Assembly (NCBI RefSeq): GCF_029478665.1
Contig: NZ_JARPQB010000016.1
Coordinates: forward strand, 17,134 to 81,133
DNA length: 64,000 nucleotides
Reading direction: 5' to 3'
Source: Pseudomonas entomophila
GTDB taxonomy: Bacteria > Pseudomonadota > Gammaproteobacteria > Pseudomonadales > Pseudomonadaceae
Translations under genes and position numbers: made by a program
Shown here: positions 53,696 through 61,131 of the stretch, piece by piece
How positions within the stretch are numbered: position 1 is the stretch's first letter
Layout of the letters: every line of letters starts with the position of its first letter
Notes under the pieces: generated by a model
Told to the model about the DNA's origin: nothing
What the model saw: only the letters and a program-made list of their open reading frames with translations
The model's database searches: none

Positions 53696-55039
53696 TCACC
53701 AGGTGCCAGCCAGCGGATATTCCACCGCCAACCTGATCTGGTCCGCATCCAGCTCCGCCTGGGCCGCATTCCCGCGGTGCACATTGTGCCTCAGTGAAAT
53801 CATCAGCCCCTTGGCTGTGCCACCCTGCACCACATAGCGTGCCTCCAGGTCCCGCTCCCAATGCCTGCCACCCTCGCCATAGCCCAGGTACGCATACCCA
53901 CCGTTGCGGTCGACATGGCTGCCATCGATGCCGAACCCGCGCGCATACAGCGCCGTCAGGCTCAGCCCGGGCACGCCATAGGCGCCCAGGTTCAGGTCGT
54001 AACGCGCCTGCCATGACTGCTCGTTGGGCGCATTGAAGTCAGACAGCTGCACCGCGTTGCCAAGGAAGATCGCCCCACGGGTGACGTAGTCGAATGGCGT
54101 GTTGCCGTCCACCTGCTGCCAACCCAGGCTGAAGGTGTGCGGGCCTTGGGTATAACGGGACACCAGGCTCCAGGTGGTGTTGTCGATGCTGCCTGAAAAC
54201 GCCTTGCCGGTGTCGGTGGTGCGATACAGGTTCAGGTCGAGGCTGACACTGCGCCGATCGTCAATGGCGTGGCTCAACGTGCTGCCCAGGTAATGCTGGC
54301 GCCAGGTGTCCTCGTAGCGCGAGGTGAAGAGGCTGGCGCTGACGCTGTTGGTCGGGCTCCACACCGCCCCGGCCAGGTCGAACGTACTGCCCTGGCGGCC
54401 ATTGGAGTAATTGACCACGAAGCCCTGGTCGTGGCTCGAGGCATTGCGGTCGGTGCTTTCGTTGAAGTGCCCGGCAACCAGCTTGAGCCGGTCGACCTCG
54501 TTGCTGGTGAGCAACCAGCCGGTGGCGGTCTCGGGCAACAGACGGCTGTCGGAGGAACTGAACACCGGCGTTTTCACGCGCTGTTCGCCATAGGCCAGCA
54601 CCGTGTTCGACATCCTCAGTTTCACCGCGCCACCACCCCGGCTGTACGCGTCCTTGGGATGGCCCTGGTTGTCGACCCCGAGCAGGCGCGCCTTGCCCGC
54701 GCGACCACCGCCGCTGTCGAGCTGCACGCCCTGGTAGGCGTGGGCATCGAGCCCGACGCCGACCAGGCCTTGGGTGAAGCCGGAACTGAATGAGCCCATC
54801 AAGCCGTAGGCCCATTCCTCGGCCTTGCCGTTGCGCTCGGCACGTGGCTTGTAGGCGTTGCGCGCGGCATTGTTGCGTCCACCGTGGCGGTAGTCGCGTT
54901 GGTCGAAGACGCTGCGGTTGAGCAGGCTCCAGGTGCTGTCCTCCAGCAGCCCCCTGGCCTGCGACTGGGCGGAGTCGGCCAGGGCCAGGGGGTTGAGGCC
55001 GAGCATGGGCAGGGCAATGGCGAAGCGGCGCAGCGGCAT
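53696..55039 (-). CDS. OprD-family outer-membrane porin
   Basis: 447 residues from the ATG at 55039 (TGGGAGCTTG upstream). Signal peptide 'RFAIALPMLGLNPLALA'. OprD landmarks: 'LLEDSTWSLLNRSVFDQRDYRHGG', 'AYGLMGSFSSGFTQGLVGVGLDAHAYQGVQLDSGGGR', 'DSRLLPETATG' and terminal 'IRLAVEYPLAGTW' ending in an aromatic. Uptake channel for a small, often carboxylate-bearing solute. It lies 16 bases after a predicted acyltransferase-type membrane protein gene and is probably in the same operon. Confidence 0.93.
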   Translation of the reverse strand: MPLRRFAIALPMLGLNPLALADSAQSQARGLLEDSTWSLLNRSVFDQRDYRHGGRNNAARNAYKPRAERNGKAEEWAYGLMGSFSSGFTQGLVGVGLDAHAYQGVQLDSGGGRAGKARLLGVDNQGHPKDAYSRGGGAVKLRMSNTVLAYGEQRVKTPVFSSSDSRLLPETATGWLLTSNEVDRLKLVAGHFNESTDRNASSHDQGFVVNYSNGRQGSTFDLAGAVWSPTNSVSASLFTSRYEDTWRQHYLGSTLSHAIDDRRSVSLDLNLYRTTDTGKAFSGSIDNTTWSLVSRYTQGPHTFSLGWQQVDGNTPFDYVTRGAIFLGNAVQLSDFNAPNEQSWQARYDLNLGAYGVPGLSLTALYARGFGIDGSHVDRNGGYAYLGYGEGGRHWERDLEARYVVQGGTAKGLMISLRHNVHRGNAAQAELDADQIRLAVEYPLAGTW

Positions 55040-55055
55040 GGTCAAGCTCCCAGGG

Positions 55056-56216
55056 TCAGAAGTACTTGAGCCAGGCGATATCGCGGCGGCTTGCCTTGAG
55101 ACGCGCGAACCCATGCACCGGCAGGTAGAGCGCAAGCGCCAGCAGCACCGCGACCAGCCACACCGCGCCGATGCCGTCGAAGCCGAAGTAAGCCCCCTGG
55201 TTCAGGCCGAACAGGGCGACGCCTGCGAGGTACAGCAGCTTCAACACGTACAGGTGCAGCAGGTAGAAGAACATCGGCGCGGCACCGAACACGGCCAGCA
55301 CGCCGATCCAGCGCGCGCTGCCGGCGCGTTCAAAGCCGCGCAGCAACAGCAGGCCGAAGCCCAGGGTCAAGGCCAGGAACAACAGCGACGGTGGATACTT
55401 GGTGATGTTGAAGAAACTCATCAGGGTCTGGGTGGTGCTTGGGTACACGCTCCAAGGCGCTTCGCCATAGCCATTGAGCACACGCAGCGCGACAAAGCCG
55501 AGCAGGGCGCCGGCACCGGCCATGAGCAAGTGTCGTTGACGCTGGGTGACGCTGCTGCCGCGAGCGAACCACGGACCCAGGCCGTAGCCCAGGGCAATCA
55601 CCCCGATCCAGGGCAGCACCGGGTAGGAGGTGCGCAGGCGCAAATGCTCGCCAACCGCCAGCCAGCCACGGTCATGCAGGATCGCCCACGGCACATGCAG
55701 CGCTGATGTTGCGTCGAAGTGCAGGCCATCGAGCAGGTTGTGCCCGCCGATGATCACCACGCCAACCAGCACCAGCGCTGGCCGTGGCAGCCACACCAGC
55801 AGCGACAGGGCGATCATGCTGAGGCCGATGGCCCAGATCACCTGCAGGTAGATCACGCTCGGCGGCAACTGGAAGGTCCAGGCGAAGTTGACCAGGGTGA
55901 ACTCCAGCACCACCAGGAACAACCCACGCTTGAACAGGAAGGCGGCGACATCGCCACGCCCCTGGTGCTTTTCGCCGTAGAGCCAGGCGGACAACCCGGT
56001 GAGCAGCACGAACACTGGCGCGCACAGATGCGCCAGGGTACGGCTGGCGAACAAACCGGGGTCGGTGGCGTCGATGGTCATCGGGTCGCTGACCTGGCGA
56101 TGCAGGTAGAAGGTTTCCCGCACATGGTCCAGCAGCATGAACAGGATCACCAGGCCGCGCAGGGCATCGATGCTCTGCAGGCGCTGGGAGAGGAGGGAGG
56201 GTGGGGCGCTAGTCAT
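55056..56216 (-). CDS. DUF1624-type multi-pass membrane protein (acyltransferase-like)
   Basis: 386 residues, about ten hydrophobic helices. Start 'RLQSIDALRGLVILFMLLDHVRETFY' is the heparan-alpha-glucosaminide N-acetyltransferase/DUF1624-like motif (S-x-D-x-L-R-G, then a membrane His). 'TRTLAHLCAPVFVLLTGLSAWL' and 'FGAAPMFFYLLHLYVLKLLY' fit. Transfer of an acyl group across or in the membrane is inferred from the family; substrate unknown. Same operon as the OprD porin downstream. Confidence 0.82.
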   Translation of the reverse strand: MTSAPPSLLSQRLQSIDALRGLVILFMLLDHVRETFYLHRQVSDPMTIDATDPGLFASRTLAHLCAPVFVLLTGLSAWLYGEKHQGRGDVAAFLFKRGLFLVVLEFTLVNFAWTFQLPPSVIYLQVIWAIGLSMIALSLLVWLPRPALVLVGVVIIGGHNLLDGLHFDATSALHVPWAILHDRGWLAVGEHLRLRTSYPVLPWIGVIALGYGLGPWFARGSSVTQRQRHLLMAGAGALLGFVALRVLNGYGEAPWSVYPSTTQTLMSFFNITKYPPSLLFLALTLGFGLLLLRGFERAGSARWIGVLAVFGAAPMFFYLLHLYVLKLLYLAGVALFGLNQGAYFGFDGIGAVWLVAVLLALALYLPVHGFARLKASRRDIAWLKYF

Positions 56217-56391
56217 CGAGGAAGGGTCGCTGAAGGATGGGAATGAATGTCAAATGAAATGTTATCTTATATCTTTTTATGGGCGCCTGGATAGAGGTAG
56301 GCGCCGGCTTTGCCGGCGAAAGGGCCGCCCCGACGACCTCTACTCCAGCTTCTGGCGCAATGCCTCGATAAACGCCCCTTCCGCTCGGTAT

Positions 56392-56433
56392 AAAGCGTTT
56401 CGAGACCTCCTGATAGCCTTTCCTGACCGGGCT
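56392..56433 (-). pseudogene. Possible relic of a second DUF4225-like effector
   Basis: A minus-strand reading of this short stretch gives 'SPVRKGYQEVSKRF', similar to 'GPVRKAYQGAAEKL' of the intact effector at 57.5-58.3 kb. A nearby frame (about 56340-56400) reads 'ALYRAEGAFIEALRQKLE' before a stop. It is adjacent to three immunity-like genes. It could be the decayed 3' end of an older effector, or chance. Confidence 0.35.
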
Positions 56434-56455
56434 CTCACATGGCCAAAACTTGGGA

Positions 56456-56740
56456 TCAGTCAACGCTTCGCGAGGTCAAAGCCCAAATGTGGAAAAGGAC
56501 CATTGCCGCAGTAAGGATAACCACAAACCAGAAACCAAAATCAGTTATCGAATTGTAGGGGAATCGGATAAACCCCTCCCCACCCATCATTTCAATATAA
56601 ACTCCTCCCATAAAGCTATTGAACAACAGCGACCCTAGGAACTGTAAAAGTCTATCCAAATCCTTGAAGACGAATCTATTCAGCAGCAAGCTGATTGCAA
56701 CATCACATATCGTAAAAAGCCCCAGAAGAAGCAGCTTCAT
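56456..56740 (-). CDS. Small membrane protein, immunity paralogue 3
   Basis: 94 residues with three or four hydrophobic segments ('LLLLGLFTICDVAISLLLNRFVF', 'FWFVVILTAAMVLFHIWAL'). Shares layout with the two genes upstream: N-terminal helix, a basic/aromatic '-R-x-F/Y' turn, 'F(M)GGVY', an acidic loop and a C-terminal 'FHIWA'. Low GC. Third of three tandem paralogues after the DUF4225-like effector, so probably an orphan or cognate immunity protein. AGAGA ribosome site. Confidence 0.65.
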   Translation of the reverse strand: MKLLLLGLFTICDVAISLLLNRFVFKDLDRLLQFLGSLLFNSFMGGVYIEMMGGEGFIRFPYNSITDFGFWFVVILTAAMVLFHIWALTSRSVD

Positions 56741-56882
56741 TCTCTGTACTTATCTTGGAGCAACCTCTCTCAGAGCACAGCCCTCGCAAGGTAAGTTTTC
56801 TCGCGATAAGCCCGCCCACCTAAATGCGGAAAGGGCCACACGGGCTCAGAAGCAACCCATATAGCGCACGCGCAAAACACAA

Positions 56883-57170
56883 TCATTTGTGACGTATCGT
56901 AATAGACCACGCATGAAAGAAAATCATACTTACAGCCCCAACATTAAGCACTATCAAATCTCGGTAAAAATTATAGCCATAATCGATCACCGCGAAAAAT
57001 GTTTCGTTGTCTTTCAAGAACGTCACGTAGAGCCCTCCTACTAGGAATGCATGAAGACAGATCAGTGCATCTCGAAACGCACTTCTCGCCCCAGTATATA
57101 AATAGCGCCTAAACAGGAGGGTCGTTGGCACATCTACCAAAATCAGTAAAATAAATTCAAGTATACTCAT
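56883..57170 (-). CDS. Small membrane protein, immunity paralogue 2
   Basis: 95 residues, low GC. 'LEFILLILVDVPTTLLFRRYLYTGAR', 'FLVGGLYVTFLKDNETFFAVIDYGYNFYRDL' and 'AVSMIFFHAWSITIR'. The 'VGGLY...IDYGYNFYRDL' segment aligns with 'VGGLY...IDYGDNFLREL' of the gene before it. Weak ribosome site (ATAAGAG immediately before the ATG). Probable immunity protein; see the effector entry. Confidence 0.68.
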   Translation of the reverse strand: MSILEFILLILVDVPTTLLFRRYLYTGARSAFRDALICLHAFLVGGLYVTFLKDNETFFAVIDYGYNFYRDLIVLNVGAVSMIFFHAWSITIRHK

Positions 57171-57259
57171 CTCTTATATTCATCATAAACCTGATAAGCG
57201 GCCGCCCGCTTACAACTTCCGGCAGTTCATGGCTGACAGCCTGACTCACAACGATATAC

Positions 57260-57541
57260 TCAGCGCAAACGAGTGGCCCATATATGAAATAGAATCATCG
57301 CTAGACAAACACCTTGCAACGCCATCAACTCACGCAAAAAATTATCACCATAATCGATCTCAACATATATGCCAGAGCTATTATTTATTACAATCAGATA
57401 AAGGCCGCCGACAACTGAAGCAAATATGTAACTAGACAGCTGCCGCACTCCATCCCTGCCCACTAAAAACACTGATCGCCGCAACCAAAGTGTAAGAAAT
57501 AGATCAAAAAGCACGACCACAAAAAACTGAACAAATGTCAC
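57260..57541 (-). CDS. Small membrane protein, probable immunity protein of the DUF4225-like effector
   Basis: 93 residues beginning with GTG at 57541, which overlaps the effector stop (GTGA), so translation is coupled. Hydrophobic segments 'FVQFFVVVLFDLFLTLWLRRSVFL', 'YIFASVVGGLYLIVINN' and 'GVCLAMILFHIWATRLR'. Inner-membrane location fits immunity to a membrane-acting toxin. Related to the two following genes. Confidence 0.75.
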   Translation of the reverse strand: MTFVQFFVVVLFDLFLTLWLRRSVFLVGRDGVRQLSSYIFASVVGGLYLIVINNSSGIYVEIDYGDNFLRELMALQGVCLAMILFHIWATRLR

Positions 57542-58251
57542 TCTTTGATCTCTTTATAGAATTCATATGTCGTATTGGTATTGACTAGCGACTCGGCCGT
57601 GAGCGCTCCCTTACCCATTTGCCGTACGGCCATCTCCTTGTCGACGCGGTGGTACTTGAACAGTTTCCAACCACCCGGCTTGACTACAGGACGTGCTAGG
57701 CCACCCAGTGACAGTAAGAAATCACTTCCCAGATAGGCCAGATTTCCCTCACGCTCGGTATACCCCAGCTTCTCTGCAGCTCCTTGGTACGCCTTCCTTA
57801 CAGGCCCCTGCACGTCACCACGGCCTTCATAGAGACCTCTTGTATTTTCATAGAGATTGTTACCACCGTGTGCAACCAAGGGTGCTCCCGCAAATGCACA
57901 CAGTAAACCCATCGACCCATAGCAGATGCTGACTCCAGTGATAACTTGCCCGGCACCACCGATGACGCCCAGTGATTGGGAAAGGATTCGTGCGGATTGT
58001 GACTTCAGGCTGTCCTTCTCAGCACGCAGCGCCTCTAGTCCTTCTTCCGCACTGATCTTCCGCTCATACACATCATCCATCACCCGCCGCGCGTAATAAG
58101 CCAGTTCCCGATTGAACTGCATCCGTAACCGCCGATCGCTCAGGTATTTGGCACTGACCCCACAGCCATAACTGATCAACCGAGACGCCGCCGCATTCAC
58201 CTCCCAATACGCCTCATCCAGCCGCCCACCATATTCTTCGCGCTGGCTCAT
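57538..58251 (-). CDS. DUF4225-like protein, probable type VI secretion effector
   Basis: 237 residues from the ATG at 58251, which overlaps the end of the hcp frame (CTATGA). Residues 1-100 are helical and charged. A hydrophobic glycine-rich core follows: 'SLGVIGGAGQVITGVSICYGSMGLLCAFAGAPLVAHGGNNLYENTRGLYEG', the DUF4225 hallmark (HG-NN-YEN). The C-terminal part is 'VRKAYQGAAEKLGYTEREGNLAYLGSD'. Direct linkage to hcp upstream and a GTGA-coupled membrane protein downstream suggests a cargo effector carried by Hcp, with membrane-disrupting action and a membrane immunity protein. Function inferred from context. Confidence 0.78.
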   Translation of the reverse strand: MSQREEYGGRLDEAYWEVNAAASRLISYGCGVSAKYLSDRRLRMQFNRELAYYARRVMDDVYERKISAEEGLEALRAEKDSLKSQSARILSQSLGVIGGAGQVITGVSICYGSMGLLCAFAGAPLVAHGGNNLYENTRGLYEGRGDVQGPVRKAYQGAAEKLGYTEREGNLAYLGSDFLLSLGGLARPVVKPGGWKLFKYHRVDKEMAVRQMGKGALTAESLVNTNTTYEFYKEIKE

Positions 58252-58733
58252 AGCTCCTCCCCCCACGTGGCGTACCCGGTAGTACCGGCAGCGTGATGAA
58301 TCCAGCTGATGGCCCGATAGCTGATAAGCAGTCGTTCCTCGGCGTCCTGGTCGGTCTAGAGCGTCGCGTGGGGTACGTCCAGCTCCTGGCTGACAACCAC
58401 CGCGCCCTCCAGCCTTACGGAGAAGTACTTTTCCCGATGGCCCGCCGGATGAATGCGGTACAGCTGGATATCGCAGTCGACCACTTCCCGGCTGTCCACG
58501 GCCTGGGCCATCAAAGGTGTGGCCTTGTCGATGTGCTTGGTGATCACCACGGGCTGATGTACAGCACGTTGGTTGGTATCAGGGGTGGTAATAGCGTGAT
58601 TGAAGGACAGCACCGTTATTTCGTCCTGGTGCACGAGCTGGCATTTGTTGCCAATGGATGGCTGGGTATTGCACCCCGCCGAAATCAACCCCTGCCGATT
58701 GCCTTTGATACTCATGTAGCCGTTGAACGCCAT
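58248..58733 (-). pseudogene. hcp: hcp (type VI tube protein) interrupted by an in-frame amber codon
   Basis: Starts 'MAFNGYMSIKGNRQGLISAG' with AAGGAGAG upstream, and shows 'HQDEITVLSFNHAITTP', 'HQPVVITKHIDKATPLMAQAV' and 'VDCDIQLYRIHPAGHREKYFSVRLEGAVVVSQELDVPHA', all Hcp. After 125 codons a TAG (58356-58358) interrupts it. The same frame continues with the typical Hcp C-terminus ('LLISYRAISWIHHAAGTTGYATW') for 35 codons to TGA at 58248-58250, where it overlaps the effector ATG. Full length would be 161 residues, normal for Hcp. Truncation of the last two strands would probably prevent ring assembly, unless the codon is read through or is a sequencing error. Confidence 0.88.
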
Positions 58734-58925
58734 GGTCTGCTCTCCTTGTAGACAAGGGATGCAGCCTACGAAAACGAGAACAGGTTGTATGCCAGACGCT
58801 TCCCAAATATTCGCCGGTCGCGGAACGCTCTGTTTATTGCACCTAAGTGCTAAAGGCTGTTAGCCATCGCGCAAGCGTGCTAGGTGTACTTGAGAGTATG
58901 GGGTTTTCCTTGATTGTCAGAGCAA

Positions 58926-58944
58926 GGGGGCGCCAGGCGCCCCA
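58926..58944 (-). terminator. Hairpin after the double-glycine peptide gene
   Basis: GGGGCGCC (58927-58934) and GGCGCCCC (58936-58943) flank one base, 14 bases after the peptide stop. The T-run is poor, so function is uncertain. Confidence 0.45.
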
Positions 58945-58956
58945 CAGCGACGAGCG

Positions 58957-59160
58957 CTACTTGGCCCACCACTGGGCACCGCCTTTCGGCCAACTGATGC
59001 CACTGTACTTCAGACGCACGAAGGGGTCGTTTGCCCAGTCCATGCCAATGTCATGGAACGCATCGCCACCCGAGACAAGTTCCAGATCGGCCTCGCTCAG
59101 CACCTGAGGGGTGCTGCTGGCAGTGGTCTTTTCCGTTTTCGCAGTCTTGAACCTGAACAT
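58957..59160 (-). CDS. 67-residue double-glycine-leader peptide (putative class II microcin/bacteriocin precursor)
   Basis: ATG at 59160 after a strong AAGGAG. Leader 'QVLSEADLELVSGG' is the classic double-glycine signal (L-S-x-x-x-L-x-x-V-S-G-G), cut after GG by a C39-peptidase exporter. The predicted 35-residue mature part begins 'DAFHDIGMDWANDPF' and is rich in Trp, Gly and aromatic residues, ending 'PKGGAQWWAK'. No cysteine, so no disulfide or lanthionine. No C39 exporter or immunity gene is adjacent; the nearest exporter (26-28 kb) appears to lack the catalytic cysteine. It lies next to an Hcp cassette on the same strand, separated by about 220 bases without a gene. Confidence 0.78.
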   Translation of the reverse strand: MFRFKTAKTEKTTASSTPQVLSEADLELVSGGDAFHDIGMDWANDPFVRLKYSGISWPKGGAQWWAK

Positions 59161-59274
59161 GGAGTTTCTCCTTGATTGTCAGCGCGCCGTGTTCCTGCAC
59201 AACGCAGTGACAATCTAGGTGGGCAACTGCTCCGGCCTCAATAGCACGGGTGGGCTAGGTCAAAACGGCTATTG

Positions 59275-60699
59275 TCACAGCGCCCCGCGCCGCACGTGCT
59301 TGACCAGCACCTTCTCCAGCAACTCCCACATCGCCGGATCGGCGCTGAACGCCACATTGAAGCGCATCCACCCGGTCGCCTTGGCATCGACCATGAACAA
59401 CTGCCCGGGCCCGAGCATGATGCCTTTCTCCAGCGCGTCATCGAGCAGCGCCGCACTGTCCGGCAGCGCCGGGTGGCGGGTCCAGACATACATCCCTTCG
59501 TCCGACTCGATGAACAGCTCGAACCCCAGCCGGTGCAGGTGCCGGCCCACCTCCTGGTGCGCCTCGGCCAGGCGCTGGCGCAGGCGCTTGAGGTGCTTGC
59601 GCCAGCGCCCGTCGATGATCGCGGCGTACACCACCCGCTCCATCACCTGCGAGGTGGTCAGGCCCGAGCGCATCTTCAGGTGCAGCAGTTGCTGCGTGAG
59701 TTCAGGGTTGGCCAGCAGGTAGCCGACCCGCACGTTGGGCGAGATGCTTTTCGAATAGCTGCCGACGTAGACCACTTGCTGCAGGTGGTCCAGGCTCGCC
59801 AGGCACGGCAGCGGGTCGGCGATCATGTCGGCGTAGAGGTTGTTCTCCACCAGGCGGAAACCGTGCTGGCTGGCCAGTTGCAGCAGGCGATGCAACTGGG
59901 CCAGCGGGGTGCGCGAACAGGTCGGGCTGTGCAGGTGCGGCTGGGTGAAGAACGCAGTGGGGCGGTGGTGCGCCAGCAGGCGCTCGAGGTGGTCGAGGTC
60001 GTAGCCGGCCGGTGTGCGGGGCACGCCGATCAGGGTGGCGCCTTGGGTGCGCAGGATGCTCATCAGGTTGGGGTAGCCGGGGTCATCCACCAGCACCACG
60101 TCGCCCGGGCGCACCAGGGTGCGCACGGCCAGGTCCAGGGCCTGGCTGGCGCCGTGGGTGAGCATCAGTTGCGCCGGGTTGGCGACGATCGACAGTTCCT
60201 GCTGCAGGTTCTGCGCGGTCAGCGCGCGCAACTCCGGCAGGCCCATGGGGTCGCCGTAGCCGGAAAGCTCCAGCGGGCTGCCGGCCACCTGGCGCAGACC
60301 GCGACGCAGGCCTTCCTCATACATCCAGTCGTTGGGCAACCAGCCGCAACCCGGCTTGAACGGCAATTGGCGGATCTCGAAGATCTGTTGCAGGTACCAC
60401 TCGGAATTGAAGGTGGGGCGGGTGGTATCGGCGTCGACGTTGTGTTTGTCCAACAGCTCGTTCGCCGCACGATTGACGAAGAAGCCTGCATTACCCTTGC
60501 TTACCAGCAACCCCTGGGCCACCAGCCGGTCGTAGGCCTCGACCACGGTGAAGGTGCTCACCGAGTAGGTGGCGGCGAATGCCCGGATCGACGGCACCTT
60601 CGCGCCCGGCTTGAGGGTCTGGTCGTCGATCAGCGCGCGCAACCCATCGATGATCTGGTTGACCAGCGGGGTGGAGGAGTCCGGATGGAGCTGGAGCAT
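59275..60699 (-). CDS. MocR-type regulator (GntR-aminotransferase fusion)
   Basis: 474 residues. GntR winged helix 'LVNQIIDGLRALIDDQTLKPGAKVPSIRAFAATYSVSTFTVVEAYDRLVAQGLLV' and fold-type I aminotransferase-like domain with 'LVDDPGYPNLMSILRTQGA' and 'VYVGSYSKSISPNVRVGYLL' (PLP lysine in YSK). Divergent from the amino acid permease gene, so likely its regulator. Confidence 0.92.
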   Translation of the reverse strand: MLQLHPDSSTPLVNQIIDGLRALIDDQTLKPGAKVPSIRAFAATYSVSTFTVVEAYDRLVAQGLLVSKGNAGFFVNRAANELLDKHNVDADTTRPTFNSEWYLQQIFEIRQLPFKPGCGWLPNDWMYEEGLRRGLRQVAGSPLELSGYGDPMGLPELRALTAQNLQQELSIVANPAQLMLTHGASQALDLAVRTLVRPGDVVLVDDPGYPNLMSILRTQGATLIGVPRTPAGYDLDHLERLLAHHRPTAFFTQPHLHSPTCSRTPLAQLHRLLQLASQHGFRLVENNLYADMIADPLPCLASLDHLQQVVYVGSYSKSISPNVRVGYLLANPELTQQLLHLKMRSGLTTSQVMERVVYAAIIDGRWRKHLKRLRQRLAEAHQEVGRHLHRLGFELFIESDEGMYVWTRHPALPDSAALLDDALEKGIMLGPGQLFMVDAKATGWMRFNVAFSADPAMWELLEKVLVKHVRRGAL

Positions 60700-61131
60700 T
60701 CGGGTGCCTTCAGGTGTGCGGGACGCCAGGCGCCGGCAGGGGTATCGCGGGTGTATTGGATCGGCGGCCTGTACAGTGCAGTGCGTTTTTCATGCCGCTG
60801 TGCATGGCTCAATGTGTTCGACATTTTTACATTACGTGTCAGATATAGCCAACACAGCACGTATCAGCGCCATGAATAATCACAACATCGCTGCTTTGCC
60901 GTCGGGGCCCGCCCCGCACCTCCTTCCCGCGTGGCCGGACCCCCAGCGTCCGTCCCCCGCATGGTTCAGTTCGTCCAGAGGGTTGCCTCTGGCCGCGTAA
61001 GCAGGCCGCCACGGATGGCCTGCGTGTGCACCGCACACCTCCCTGCCCGCACTGATGTACAGGTGAGACCGATAGCCATCGGGGTTTCACAGTTTTTCCT
61101 TGGATAAAAAGAAGCACGGGGTATTTAACTG
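60700..61131. promoter_or_regulatory. Divergent promoter region MocR / permease
   Basis: 432 bases without a convincing gene. A 42-codon frame at 60871 lacks a ribosome site. A MocR-type regulator probably binds here, but no direct repeat of the usual kind was recognised. Confidence 0.4.

Noticed and set aside
56209..56463. 84-codon frame called as a complete small protein
   Set aside because: Runs into REP-like and intergenic sequence and its start lacks a ribosome site; only a short stretch resembles an effector, so it is listed as a possible relic.
60871..60999. 42-codon frame as a leader peptide of the amino acid permease
   Set aside because: No ribosome site and no attenuator-like hairpin pair tied to it.
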